Shown here: one piece after another, positions 1 to 8,704 of the stretch | Layout of the letters: each line of letters begins with the position of its first letter | How positions within the stretch are numbered: the first letter of the stretch is position 1 | NCBI RefSeq assembly: GCF_014595885.1 | Contig: NZ_JABUKC010000001.1 | Span: 372,001-436,000 of the forward strand | Length of the DNA: 64,000 nt | Reading direction: 5' to 3' | Source: Microcella alkalica | GTDB lineage: Bacteria > Actinomycetota > Actinomycetes > Actinomycetales > Microbacteriaceae | The notes under the pieces: generated by a model | The model's input: only the letters and a program-made list of their open reading frames with translations | The model's database searches: none | Told to the model about the DNA's origin: nothing | Position numbers and translations under genes: made by a program

Positions 1-1377
1 GAGCACCGGCGTCTCGCCGACCCGGAACTCCTGGAACAGCCGCTCGCGCTCGTCGACGGGCGTCGAGCCGGTCAGCTGCGGCACCCCGAGCGCCTCGCTG
101 AGCTCGTCGATCTGGTCGAGGTACTGCCCGATGATGAGGATGCGCTCGCCCTCGTGCTGGGCGACGAGCTGCTTCACGACCTCGAGCTTCGCCGGGGCCG
201 TCGCGGCGAGCCGGTAGCGCTGGTCGTCGGCGCTCGCCGCGTACTCGAGCCGCTCGCTCGCGGGCAGGTCGACGCGCACCTCGTAGCAGGAGGCGGGGGA
301 GATGTAGCCCTGCGCCTCGATCTCCTTCCACGGCGCGTCGAAGCGCTTCGGGCCGATGAGGCTGAACACGTCGCCCTCGCGGCCGTCCTCCCGCACGAGC
401 GTCGCCGTGAGACCCAGGCGGCGGCGCGCCTGCAGCTCGGCGGTGAGCTTGAACACCGGCGCGGGCAGCAGGTGCACCTCGTCGTAGACGATGAGACCCC
501 AGTCGAGGGCGTCGAGCAGGGCGAGGTGGGCGTAGTCGCCCTTCCGCTTCGCGGTGAGGATCTGGTACGTCGCGATCGTGACCGGCTTGACCTCCTTCAC
601 CTGCCCCGAGTACTCGCCGATCTCGTCGGCGGTGAGCGAGGTACGCCGCAGCAGCTCGTCGCGCCACTGCCGGGCCGAGACGGTGTTCGTCACGAGGATG
701 AGCGTCGTCGTGTCGGCCGCCGCCATCGCCGCCGCGCCGACGAGCGTCTTGCCGGCGCCGCACGGCAGCACGACGACGCCGGAGCCGCCCTCGAAGAAGT
801 GGTCGACCGCGGTCTGCTGGTAGGGCCGCAGGCTCCACCCGTCCTCATGCAGGTCGATCTCGTGCGGGGTGCCGGGCGTGTAGCCGGCGAGATCCTCCGC
901 CGGCCAGCCGATCTTCACGAGCTCCTGCTTGACCTGGCCGCGGGCCCAGGCGGCGAGCTCGAAGGCCGCGTGATCGATGCGCCGCGTGAGCAGCGGGGCC
1001 ACCTTCTTGTTGTGGGCGATCTCGGTCAGTACCGCGGCATCCGTCGACCGCAGCACGAGATTGCCCTCGTCGTCGCGCACGATGATCAGCCGGCCGTAGC
1101 GGCCCACCGTCTCGGTGATGTCGAGCGACACCGACTGCGGCACGGGGAACTTCGCGTACTTCTCGAGCACCGCGAGCATCTCGGCGGCCTCGTGGCCGGC
1201 GGCGCGGGCGTTCCACAGGCCGAGCCGGGTGATGCGGTAGGTGTGCACGTGCTCGGGGGCGCGCTCGAGCTCGGCGAAGACGGCGAGCGCGTGGCGGGCC
1301 TCCTCGGCGAGCGGGTTCGCGACCTCCAGCAGCACGGTGCGGTCGCTCTGCACGATGAGCGGGCCCTCGGGATTCAT
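1..1377 (-). CDS. DNA repair helicase XPB-like (SF2), 3' end beyond the window
   Basis: Superfamily 2 ATP-dependent DNA helicase of the bacterial XPB (Ercc3-like) type, expected to unwind or remodel DNA in repair or transcription. 459 residues are visible; the C-terminal helicase domain runs off the window. I read an N-terminal wing, Walker A CGAGKT with its Lys near residue 210, and the DEVH box at 299-302, followed by the RRLGLTAT motif. Start: ATG at 1377 with no ribosome binding site but a TAGACT -10 box 8 bases upstream, so probably leaderless. It follows the XPB-partner gene (start 3333) by 72 bases on the same strand, the usual actinobacterial pairing. Family assignment is firm; in vivo role is inferred. 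Confidence 0.93.
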   Translation of the reverse strand, partial: MNPEGPLIVQSDRTVLLEVANPLAEEARHALAVFAELERAPEHVHTYRITRLGLWNARAAGHEAAEMLAVLEKYAKFPVPQSVSLDITETVGRYGRLIIVRDDEGNLVLRSTDAAVLTEIAHNKKVAPLLTRRIDHAAFELAAWARGQVKQELVKIGWPAEDLAGYTPGTPHEIDLHEDGWSLRPYQQTAVDHFFEGGSGVVVLPCGAGKTLVGAAAMAAADTTTLILVTNTVSARQWRDELLRRTSLTADEIGEYSGQVKEVKPVTIATYQILTAKRKGDYAHLALLDALDWGLIVYDEVHLLPAPVFKLTAELQARRRLGLTATLVREDGREGDVFSLIGPKRFDAPWKEIEAQGYISPASCYEVRVDLPASERLEYAASADDQRYRLAATAPAKLEVVKQLVAQHEGERILIIGQYLDQIDELSEALGVPQLTGSTPVDERERLFQEFRVGETPVL

Positions 1378-1449
1378 AACGGGCCAGTCTAGGTGCGCCG
1401 CCTGAGAGGCCCCGACCGCGGATGCCCGCCGCGCGCCGCGACCGACGAC

Positions 1450-3333
1450 TCAGTCGGCCGGCTCGAGCGCGGTGATGCTCGACACGGGCAGCGTGCGCTC
1501 GACGTCGGCCTGCACGTCGCGCCCGCGCACGCGCGCCCCGGCGATGCCCGTGGGCTCGAGCACGAGCACGCGCGACGACCCGTCGGGCATGGCGATCGTC
1601 GCCCGCACGGTGAGCCGGCCGCGCACGGCGAGCTCCCACTGCCGCGCCACCCAGGCCTCGCCGCTCTCGGTCCGGGTGGCCTCGGCGGCCTGGCGCATCC
1701 GCTGCACGGCCGCGGCGATCGGATCGTCGACGGGCGGCGGGGTGCGGCGCGCGGCGGTGGGGCTGGGGCGCTCGGGCGGCAGCGCGCCGTCGTCGGGGGC
1801 GGCGGGGTAGCGGGCGTCGATGAGGCTCCACAGCACGACGGCGGGTTCGACGCGGCTCACCAGTCGGTGCGGGCCGGTGCGGCGCAGCCCGAGCGAGGCG
1901 GTCGCGGCGTCGACCAGCACGGCCTCGAGCATGACGGCGTCGTCGCTGCGGATGCCCGTGCGGGCACCCAGCTCGGCGGCCTCCTCGGGCGCGAGCGGCC
2001 CGACCCGCACGGTGCCGTAGCGACGCGCGGTCTCGCGCACGAGGTACTCCAACGGCTGCGGCACGCCCGTGAGCGAGATGCGGCCGAGGAACCGCACGAG
2101 GCTCTCGGCCGTCTCGCCGAGCGCGATGGCGCGCGTCACCGACTCTTCCGTGACGCGGTAGCGGCCGGCGAGGCCCGACGACTCCATGACGGCGACGCGG
2201 CGCAGCTGCTCGTCGATCGCGCCCTCGAGCGGGCCGGGCGACACGATCGTGAGGTCGTGCTGCAGGTACACCTTGTCGACCGCGGGCGGCACGAGCGGCG
2301 CGAGCGCCTCGGCGGCCGCCTCGGCTCCGGCCGTGACGAGTGCCGCACCGATCGACGACGGGCGGCCGTCGGAGGCGATGCCGAGCCGGTCGCCCTGGGC
2401 GCCGCGCCGATGCAGGCGGCGCAGCAGGGCATCCCCGCCGGCCGGGTACAGCCAGTCGACGAAGTCGCTCACGCCCTCGCCCCAGCGGGCGTCGACGCGG
2501 TCGGCGAGCAGCTCGCGCAGCTCCACCGGCAGCGAGGATGCCCAGGCCGCGGCGAGCGCGCTCCACCGGTCGGCGACGGAGCGGCCCCGCCACTCGGCGG
2601 CGGCCGCGAGCGCCCGAGTGCGCCCGCCCTCGTCGACGGCGAGTCCCGCGAGCTGCGCCAGGTCGAGCAGCACCGGCACCTCGTCGAGTGCGGCGTCGGC
2701 GGCGGCCGCGAGTCGCTTCGCCTCGGGCAGCGCGAGGCCGCCCTTCGCGAGCATGCGCGCGGGCGCATCGTGCAGAGCGACGAGCAGCTCGGTCACCCGC
2801 ACGACCGTCGTGTACGCCTTCTCGGCGGCGCCGCGGTCGAGGAACCGGCGGTCGGTGTCGTCGACGGGCTCGAGCACGGGCGGGGCTGGCGCGTCGCGCA
2901 GCTCGTCGGCGCTCGGCAGGCCGCGGGTCGGCCAAGCGCGCAGCTCGGCGACCACGGTCGGCCAGACGAGCACGAGCGGGTCGGCGCCGTGCGCCTCCGA
3001 CTCGTCGAGGGCGAGCAGGGCGGCCTCGTCGGCGGGTTCGAGGTCGTGCCGCACGGCGGCGATGTCGCGGCCGAGGCGGGCGGCGAGGCGCGAGAGCGGC
3101 ATCCCCTCGCTGTCGTCGCCGGCCGTCGCGATCGCGGCGAGGGCGCGGCGGCTGAGGTTCGCGAGCGCCGGGGCGACGCTGTGCGGCTCGAGCAGCGCCT
3201 CGGCGAGATCGAACACATCGCGCAGGCCCGCGGGCCCGACGCCGCGGTCGCGGATGAGCCGCGCGAGGCTCGCGTCGCTCCGGTCGCGCAGCCGCGCGGC
3301 CAGGGCCAGGGAGGCGGCGCTAGTTGACGGCAT
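1450..3333 (-). CDS. Helicase-associated protein (XPB/Ssl2 N-terminal domain type)
   Basis: 627 residues, Ala/Leu/Arg rich, matching the actinobacterial protein encoded directly before XPB helicases and annotated as helicase XPB/Ssl2 N-terminal domain or helicase C3. It has no Walker motifs and is probably a DNA-binding accessory of the XPB-like helicase downstream. The N-terminal third is repeated-helix rich (for example SLARLIRDRGV and DLAEALLEP). Start chosen at ATG 3333 (MPSTSAAS); an in-frame start at 3351 adds six residues. The start lies 14 bases inside the 3' end of the upstream small membrane protein gene, so the three genes form an operon. Confidence 0.8.
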   Translation of the reverse strand: MPSTSAASLALAARLRDRSDASLARLIRDRGVGPAGLRDVFDLAEALLEPHSVAPALANLSRRALAAIATAGDDSEGMPLSRLAARLGRDIAAVRHDLEPADEAALLALDESEAHGADPLVLVWPTVVAELRAWPTRGLPSADELRDAPAPPVLEPVDDTDRRFLDRGAAEKAYTTVVRVTELLVALHDAPARMLAKGGLALPEAKRLAAAADAALDEVPVLLDLAQLAGLAVDEGGRTRALAAAAEWRGRSVADRWSALAAAWASSLPVELRELLADRVDARWGEGVSDFVDWLYPAGGDALLRRLHRRGAQGDRLGIASDGRPSSIGAALVTAGAEAAAEALAPLVPPAVDKVYLQHDLTIVSPGPLEGAIDEQLRRVAVMESSGLAGRYRVTEESVTRAIALGETAESLVRFLGRISLTGVPQPLEYLVRETARRYGTVRVGPLAPEEAAELGARTGIRSDDAVMLEAVLVDAATASLGLRRTGPHRLVSRVEPAVVLWSLIDARYPAAPDDGALPPERPSPTAARRTPPPVDDPIAAAVQRMRQAAEATRTESGEAWVARQWELAVRGRLTVRATIAMPDGSSRVLVLEPTGIAGARVRGRDVQADVERTLPVSSITALEPAD

Positions 3334-3571
3334 CCCGCGCGGCCCGCCCACGTCGCACGGCGCTCACGACGAGCAGCGTGATGATGAGGACGAACCCGAT
3401 CGGCAGGCCGATGAGGGGCAGCACGGTGATGACGGGCCACACGCCCGAGGTGAAGTCGCGCGGCTCGAGGCCGGAGGCGGTCGCGATGATGACGGCGACG
3501 AAGCTCGCCAGGCTCAGCACGATGATGCCCGCGACCATGTAGGCCAGGATGCGCTCGACGCGGTTGTTCAT
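3320..3571 (-). CDS. Small two-helix membrane protein, unknown function
   Basis: 83 residues starting at ATG 3571 (MNNRVERILAYM). Two hydrophobic segments, about residues 9-31 and 47-70, with an Arg-rich cytoplasmic tail (RRGRAARDAVN), predict a two-pass inner membrane protein. A longer in-frame ORF reaches 3682, but the added stretch lacks hydrophobic or family character and ATG 3571 heads a typical N-terminus. It overlaps the start of the XPB-partner gene, so it is the first gene of that operon. I do not recognise a characterised family; small proteins like this are common in Microbacteriaceae. Confidence 0.7.
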   Translation of the reverse strand: MNNRVERILAYMVAGIIVLSLASFVAVIIATASGLEPRDFTSGVWPVITVLPLIGLPIGFVLIITLLVVSAVRRGRAARDAVN

Positions 3572-3699
3572 CACGACGGATTCCTCGGGCACCCCTCCAG
3601 GATAGGTGCGGCCGCCGACGCCCCAGTACCCCCGATCCTGGGGGAGCCGCCGCGGGGTATCCTCGAAGGCTGGACCATCCACAGGCGAGGAGTGCGCGC

Positions 3700-4080
3700 A
3701 TGCCCACCGGCAAGGTCAAGTTCTACGACCAGGAGAAGGGTTTCGGATTCATCCACGCGGATGACGGATCCGAGGTCTTCCTGCACGCCTCCGCGCTGCC
3801 CCAGGGTGCCGTCGTCAAGGCCGGCAGCCGCCTCGAGTTCGGCGTCGCCGACGGCAAGCGCGGCGCGCAGGCGCTCTCGGTGCGCGTGCTCGACGCCAAG
3901 CCCAGCCTCGCCAAGGCGCACCGCAAGCCCGCCGACGAGATGGCGGTCATCGTGGAGGACCTCATCAAGCTGCTCGACGGCGTCGGCGGTCGCCTCAAGG
4001 GCGGCCGCTACCCCGACAGCGAGCACGGCGCGAAGATCGCCGCCGTGCTGCGCCGCGTGGCGGACGAGCTGGATGCCTGA
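3700..4080 (+). CDS. Cold-shock domain protein with C-terminal extension
   Basis: 126 residues. Residues 1-65 are a cold-shock domain with RNP1-like KGFGFIH and RNP2-like VFLHASAL, binding single-stranded nucleic acid. The C-terminal half (about 70-126) is a helical extension found in the longer actinobacterial form; canonical CspA is about 67 residues. Ribosome binding site GCGAGGAG lies before ATG 3700, and a possible -10 TATCCT is at 3658-3663. Its stop overlaps the start of the DUF3027 gene (ATG 4073), so the two are translationally coupled. Confidence 0.93.
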   Translation: MPTGKVKFYDQEKGFGFIHADDGSEVFLHASALPQGAVVKAGSRLEFGVADGKRGAQALSVRVLDAKPSLAKAHRKPADEMAVIVEDLIKLLDGVGGRLKGGRYPDSEHGAKIAAVLRRVADELDA

Positions 4081-4654
4081 CGCCGTCGCGCACGACCGCG
4101 CGGCTCTCGAGGCGCTCGCCCGCGAGGCGCTGCTCGAGATCACCCCGGCGAAGACCGTCGGCGCGCTGCGCGAGATCGAGGTCGCCGACGACGTGGCGAC
4201 CGTGCGCTTCTCGACCACGCAGGGCGGCTACCTCGGCTGGGCCTGGACGGTGAGCATCGCCGTCAACCCCGGCATGGAGCCCTCGGTGCTCGAGACCGAG
4301 CTCATGCCCGGCGACGGCGCGCTGCTCGCGCCCGACTGGGTGCCGTGGGCCGACCGGCTCGAGGAGTACCTCGCGCAGCAGGCGGAAGCGGGTGCCGAGG
4401 AGGGCGACGGCGACGACGCCGACGATGAGAGCGCCGACGACGAGCACGACGACGACCACCCCGAGCACGATGACGACGTCGACGGCGTCGACGTCGACCT
4501 GCACGCGGACGAGGACGACGATGAGTCAGACGACGACGTCGATGAGGACGACGACGAGGATGACGAGTCGGACGACAACCTCGATGAGGACGACGACGAT
4601 GACGCCGACGAGGACGACGACCTCGACGACGAGGACGACGACTCGGGCCTGTGA
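4073..4654 (+). CDS. DUF3027 domain protein with very acidic C-terminal tail
   Basis: 193 residues. Residues 1-105 form the DUF3027 core (TVGALREIEV, GGYLGWAWTVSIAV, APDWVPWADRLEEYLAQQ), a conserved actinobacterial domain of unknown function. Residues about 110-193 are nearly all Asp and Glu with scattered Ser, His and Val, so intrinsically disordered and strongly negative. ATG 4073 overlaps the cold-shock gene end by 8 bases, fixing the start. The long acidic tail could mimic nucleic acid or bind basic proteins or cations, which would suit a neighbour of an RNA-binding cold-shock protein; that is inference only. Confidence 0.88.
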   Translation: MPDAVAHDRAALEALAREALLEITPAKTVGALREIEVADDVATVRFSTTQGGYLGWAWTVSIAVNPGMEPSVLETELMPGDGALLAPDWVPWADRLEEYLAQQAEAGAEEGDGDDADDESADDEHDDDHPEHDDDVDGVDVDLHADEDDDESDDDVDEDDDEDDESDDNLDEDDDDDADEDDDLDDEDDDSGL

Positions 4655-4676
4655 GACTCGGCTCCGCGCGCGCTGA

Positions 4677-4907
4677 CTAGCGGCGGCGCGACGAGACGAG
4701 CAGCCCGGCGAGGCCGAGCACGAGCCCGACGGCGATGGTGACCAGGCCGCCGACGGAGTCGACGAGATCGGTCAGCAGGAGCATCCCCAGCGTGATGACG
4801 CCCGCGATGACCCAGCCGATGAGCCCGACGACGAACGCGAGCCGGTCGTTCGTGCGCAGCGGCGGCGGGTCGGGCAGTCGCTCGTCGTGCCGCACCCACA
4901 GCCGCAC
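4677..4907 (-). CDS. DUF2530 small membrane protein
   Basis: 76 residues with GTG start at 4907. The N-terminal DPPPLRTNDRLAFVVGLIGW matches DUF2530, followed by two membrane segments (about 25-46 and 51-70) and a C-terminal RRR. Function unknown. The start is 3 bases after the serC stop on the same strand, so it is cotranscribed with serC, as in other actinobacteria. Confidence 0.82.
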   Translation of the reverse strand: MRLWVRHDERLPDPPPLRTNDRLAFVVGLIGWVIAGVITLGMLLLTDLVDSVGGLVTIAVGLVLGLAGLLVSSRRR

Positions 4908-4910
4908 GGC

Positions 4911-6035
<1,125 letters not shown>

Positions 6036-6070
6036 CTACTGAGGCGCACGGGGGCCGTCGGCGCGGCCCG

Positions 6071-6086
6071 TTAGGCTTGCCTCACC
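6071..6086 (+). promoter_or_regulatory. Candidate DtxR/IdeR iron box in front of the regulator gene
   Basis: TTAGGCTTGCCTCACC resembles the palindromic TTAGG..GCCTAA core of DtxR/IdeR operators. It ends 30 bases before the regulator's GTG start and includes a possible -10 (TAGGCT, 6072-6077), so iron-dependent autoregulation is plausible. Match judged by eye. Confidence 0.45.
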
Positions 6087-6115
6087 ATCCGGCGGGCGAC
6101 AGAGGAGGACGCGGC

Positions 6116-6805
6116 GTGACCGATCTGGTCGACACCACCGAGATGTATCTGCGCACCATCCTCGACCTCGAGGAGGAGGGCATCGTGCCGCTGCGCGCCC
6201 GCATCTCGGAGCGCATCGGCCACTCCGGCCCGACGGTGTCGCAGACCGTGGCGCGCATGGAGCGCGACGGTCTGCTGAGCGTCGAGGGCGATCGTCACCT
6301 CGAGCTCACCGAGGAGGGGCGCCGCAAGGCCATCGGCGTCATGCGCAAGCACCGCCTCGCCGAGCGGCTTCTCGCCGACGTCATCGGCCTGGAGTGGTCG
6401 CTCGTGCATGATGAGGCCTGCCGGTGGGAGCACGTGATGAGCGAGCAGGTCGAGCGTCGCCTGCTGCAGCTGCTCGACACGCCCACCGAGTCGCCGTACG
6501 GCAACCCCATCCCCGGTCTGGACGAGATCGGCGGGCCCGCTGCCGAGCCCTTCCTCGAGGGTGTGATCTCCCTGCCGAACGCCGTCGCGGCGGGCACGCG
6601 GCACTGCACGGTGCGGCGGCTGGCCGAGCCCGTGCAGTTCGACCCCGACCTGCTGCACCAGCTGCACGAGGCGGGTGTGACGCCCGGCGCCGAAGCCCAG
6701 GTGCGCGGCGAGACGAGCGGGTACTTCACGGTCGAGGTCGTCGGCCGGGCCGAGGGCATCGAGCTGCCGCTCGAGGTCGCACGACACATTTACGTCGGCG
6801 ACTGA
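6116..6805 (+). CDS. ideR: IdeR/DtxR-family metal-dependent repressor
   Basis: 229 residues: N-terminal winged helix, dimerisation domain and C-terminal SH3-like domain. All iron-site residues of IdeR are at the same numbers: M10, C102, E105, H106 (primary) and H79, E83, H98 (ancillary), with the PTESPYGNPIPG signature. It is expected to repress iron uptake and activate storage genes when Fe(II) is bound. GTG start at 6116 is supported by AGAGGAGG 7 bases upstream and by this exact numbering; a longer in-frame ORF from 6077 is rejected. An iron-box-like palindrome lies just upstream. Confidence 0.94.
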   Translation: MTDLVDTTEMYLRTILDLEEEGIVPLRARISERIGHSGPTVSQTVARMERDGLLSVEGDRHLELTEEGRRKAIGVMRKHRLAERLLADVIGLEWSLVHDEACRWEHVMSEQVERRLLQLLDTPTESPYGNPIPGLDEIGGPAAEPFLEGVISLPNAVAAGTRHCTVRRLAEPVQFDPDLLHQLHEAGVTPGAEAQVRGETSGYFTVEVVGRAEGIELPLEVARHIYVGD

Positions 6806-6839
6806 CAGATAGCCACTACATCTAGTGCGGGCGAGTCGA

Positions 6840-6869
6840 TTGTTACTTTCCCGTAACTTCGCCTACACT
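6840..6869 (+). promoter_or_regulatory. Promoter with GTTAC/GTAAC repeat before the NlpC/P60 gene
   Basis: TTGTTA (6840-6845), 18-base spacer, TACACT (6864-6869). Within it GTTAC (6842-6846) and GTAAC (6853-6857) are spaced one helical turn apart. Paired GTNAC motifs resemble MtrA response-regulator sites known upstream of cell-wall hydrolase genes in actinobacteria; assignment to MtrA is inference. Confidence 0.5.
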
Positions 6870-7011
6870 CGCTGAGTCCGACCCGGCCACCCAGCCGACC
6901 CAGGACTCCGCACGCGGCGCACTCGCTCGCCCGTCTCGCGCGCGGACCGTGAACATCACGAAAGCTGGACGGGCCGCACCAAGGAGCGGCGAGGCGCAGG
7001 AGGTCACACTC
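6870..7011 (+). promoter_or_regulatory. Long untranslated leader of the NlpC/P60 gene
   Basis: About 140 bases separate the predicted promoter from the TTG start. A perfect hairpin pairs GAGTCC (6874-6879) with GGACTC (6903-6908). Long leaders with c-di-AMP riboswitches precede cell-wall hydrolase genes in several actinobacteria, but I cannot match the conserved core of that riboswitch, so only a structured leader is claimed. Confidence 0.35.
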
Positions 7012-7767
7012 TTGATCCAAGGCAACCCCACCGCGTCCGCGCTCCCTGCGGAGGCCACCCGCTCCACCACCCGCGCCGCTCGCCGCTCCACCCTCCGCGG
7101 CACCGCGCTCAACGTCACCGTCATGGCCGTCGCGACCGGCATCGTCGCGACGCTCGCCCTGCCGGGTTACGCCGTGAACCCGGCCGCGAACGCCGAGGGC
7201 GTCGGCACCGCCGAGGCGATGGCGCAGCTGCGCTCGACGCAGTCGCAGAGCCTGCGCGTCGACACCGTCACCGCCCAGACCGTGTCGCGCGACGAGTTCA
7301 CCGCCACGAGCGAGGCCGAGCTGGCCGCTGCGGCCGCCGCCGAGCGCCGGGCGCAGCTCGCCGCGAGCTACCAGGCCTGGAGCGGCCCGACCGCCGAGGA
7401 CTACCTCGCCGCCCCGGTCGCCGCCTACGACCAGAACGCGGTCGTGCAGATCGGCCTGCAGTACGTCGGCGTGCCCTACCAGTACGGCGGCACGACGCCC
7501 GCCGGCTTCGACTGCTCCGGCTTCACGTCGTACGTCTTCGCCCAGGTGGGCATCGCCCTGCCGCACAGCGTCTCCGGCCAGGCGGCGATGGGCACGAAGA
7601 TCTCGCGAGCGGATGCCCGCCCCGGCGACCTCGTCGTGCTCAACGACCACAGCCACGTCGGCATCTACATGGGCAACGGCGCGATCCTCGATGCGCCGTA
7701 CCCGGGCAAGACCGTGCAGGCTCGACCGCTCTGGACCGACGCCTACTACATCGTCCGCATCGGCTGA
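7012..7767 (+). CDS. Secreted NlpC/P60-family cell-wall peptidase
   Basis: 251 residues. An N-terminal signal or anchor segment (about 38-58, TVMAVATGIVATLALPGYAV) is followed by an Ala/Glu-rich linker and a C-terminal NlpC/P60 domain cleaving peptidoglycan stem peptides. Catalytic Cys is C168 in FDCSGF, with His H215 in HSHVGIYMG. Start: TTG at 7012, 8 bases after AGGAGG; an in-frame ATG at 6949 lacks a ribosome binding site. A GTNAC-repeat promoter and long leader precede it, consistent with tight control of a hydrolase. Confidence 0.9.
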   Translation: MIQGNPTASALPAEATRSTTRAARRSTLRGTALNVTVMAVATGIVATLALPGYAVNPAANAEGVGTAEAMAQLRSTQSQSLRVDTVTAQTVSRDEFTATSEAELAAAAAAERRAQLAASYQAWSGPTAEDYLAAPVAAYDQNAVVQIGLQYVGVPYQYGGTTPAGFDCSGFTSYVFAQVGIALPHSVSGQAAMGTKISRADARPGDLVVLNDHSHVGIYMGNGAILDAPYPGKTVQARPLWTDAYYIVRIG

Positions 7768-7858
7768 GCCGACCACTCGCCCCCTGACGCGTTCCTCGAG
7801 GGCGCGCGCCGCGCATCCGCTGCTGTCGCGCGCAGCGCGCCGGGAGTGAACGGCCCGT

Positions 7859-7894
7859 GAATCGGCGCGCCCGCACAGCGGGTCGCGCCGATTC
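7859..7894. repeat. Long GC-rich inverted repeat
   Basis: GAATCGGCGCG (7859-7869) plus CCCGC (7870-7874), loop ACA, then GCGGG (7878-7882), one bulged T and CGCGCCGATTC (7884-7894): a 16-bp stem. It lies 91 bases after the NlpC/P60 stop, without a T tract, and may be a terminator for that gene or a boundary for the transcript that begins just after it. The remainder of 7768-7858 shows only GC-rich sequence. Confidence 0.55.
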
Positions 7895-7944
7895 ATGGGT
7901 TAGCCTGAAGCCCTCGGCGCCATCAGAGGAGCTTCGGGAGAGCC

Positions 7945-8061
7945 ATGTGCGAGCGACGCGACATCCAAACCGTGGATGCGCGCGCCGTCTTCCGCATACG
8001 GCACAGCGTGCGCACGTCCCTGCCCTGTCAGGGACGCGCGACAGCGAGCACTGCAGTCTGA
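7945..8061 (+). CDS. Possible 38-residue leader peptide
   Basis: ATG 7945 follows GGGAG by 4 bases and encodes 38 residues beginning MCERRDIQTVDARAV. Its TGA (8059-8061) lies within the loop of the downstream terminator hairpin, so ribosomes finishing it would disturb that hairpin, as in attenuation. No homology recognised. Arg-rich content and length also fit a chance ORF, so confidence is low. Confidence 0.25.
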   Translation: MCERRDIQTVDARAVFRIRHSVRTSLPCQGRATASTAV

Positions 8062-8077
8062 CTGCGGTGCTTTTTTT
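8047..8077 (+). terminator. Intrinsic terminator
   Basis: AGCACTGCAGT (8047-8057), loop CTG, ACTGCGGTGCT (8061-8071), then a run of T to 8077. An 11-bp stem with one T-G pair and a U tract; the clearest rho-independent terminator in the window. Confidence 0.85.
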
Positions 8078-8176
8078 GTGCCCGCAGCAGCGGGCGCGCT
8101 GACCTCCCGCCCGCGAGAACGGCGAGGAGCGAACCACCGCCCGCAGGCCATGCGGGCCGGTCACCGGAGGTCAGAC

Positions 8177-8677
8177 ATGCGCACTCTCGTTCTCAACGCG
8201 GGCTACGAGCCGCTCGCCGTCGTGTCGTTCCGTCGAGCGCTCATGCTCGTCATGAACGGCAAGGCCGTCGTGCTTGCCCGCGACGACGCCCACCCCGTCA
8301 TCGGCATCCACGACGCGTTCGATCGCCCGAGCGTCATCGTGCTGCGCCGCTACGTGCGCGTGCCGCACAGCCGGCAGGTGCCGCTCACCCGGCGCGGAGT
8401 TCTGCGGCGCGACGGCAATCGCTGCGCCTACTGCGGTGGGTTCGCCTCGACGATCGACCACGTCATGCCCCGCTCGCGCGGCGGCGCCGACACGTGGGAG
8501 AACCTCGTCGCGTGCTGCCTGCGCTGCAACAACGTCAAGAGCGACCGCACACCGGCGGAGATGGGGTGGCGGCTGCGCGTGCAGCCCAAGGCCCCGCACG
8601 GCACCGCGTGGCTCGTGCGCGGCATCGAGCGGCCGCAACCGGCGTGGGAGACCTTCCTCGCGCCGATCGCGGCCTGA
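8177..8677 (+). CDS. HNH endonuclease
   Basis: 166 residues. C-terminal HNH domain with CAYCGG zinc knuckle, catalytic DHVMPRSRGG, and CLRCNN second zinc pair, then the TPAEMGW segment shared by the actinobacterial family starting MRTLVLNAGYEPL. Presumed metal-dependent DNA nuclease; conserved and solitary in most actinobacteria, with role unknown. ATG 8177 follows CGGAGG by 8 bases. The intrinsic terminator at 8047-8077 separates it from upstream transcription, leaving about 100 bases for its own promoter. Confidence 0.9.
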   Translation: MRTLVLNAGYEPLAVVSFRRALMLVMNGKAVVLARDDAHPVIGIHDAFDRPSVIVLRRYVRVPHSRQVPLTRRGVLRRDGNRCAYCGGFASTIDHVMPRSRGGADTWENLVACCLRCNNVKSDRTPAEMGWRLRVQPKAPHGTAWLVRGIERPQPAWETFLAPIAA

Positions 8678-8704
8678 GCCCGCAGCCGCCGGCCGCGCGG
8701 CCGG

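Larger units (their letters stand above)
7907..8077 (+). ncRNA. Candidate structured small RNA or attenuated leader
   Basis: Between the NlpC/P60 and HNH genes lies about 170 bases behind a -10-like TAGCCT (7901-7906). It contains successive hairpins: GAAGCCCTC with GAGGaGCTTC (7907-7915/7926-7935), CGTCCCTG with CAGGGACG (8015-8022/8029-8036), and a strong intrinsic terminator ending at 8077. A 38-codon ORF (7945-8061) lies inside it. I recognise no known RNA family; 6S, 6C and glycine-riboswitch features were looked for and not found. It could be a free sRNA or an attenuator for the HNH gene. Confidence 0.45.

Noticed and set aside
4390-4650. GAC/GAT repeats as a microsatellite
   Set aside because: The repeat is explained by Asp codons of the acidic tail and keeps frame throughout.
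7901-8077. Glycine riboswitch, 6S or 6C RNA
   Set aside because: A GGGAGAG segment hinted at a glycine aptamer, but the conserved core is absent; no 6S-like closing stem or C-only loops were found.
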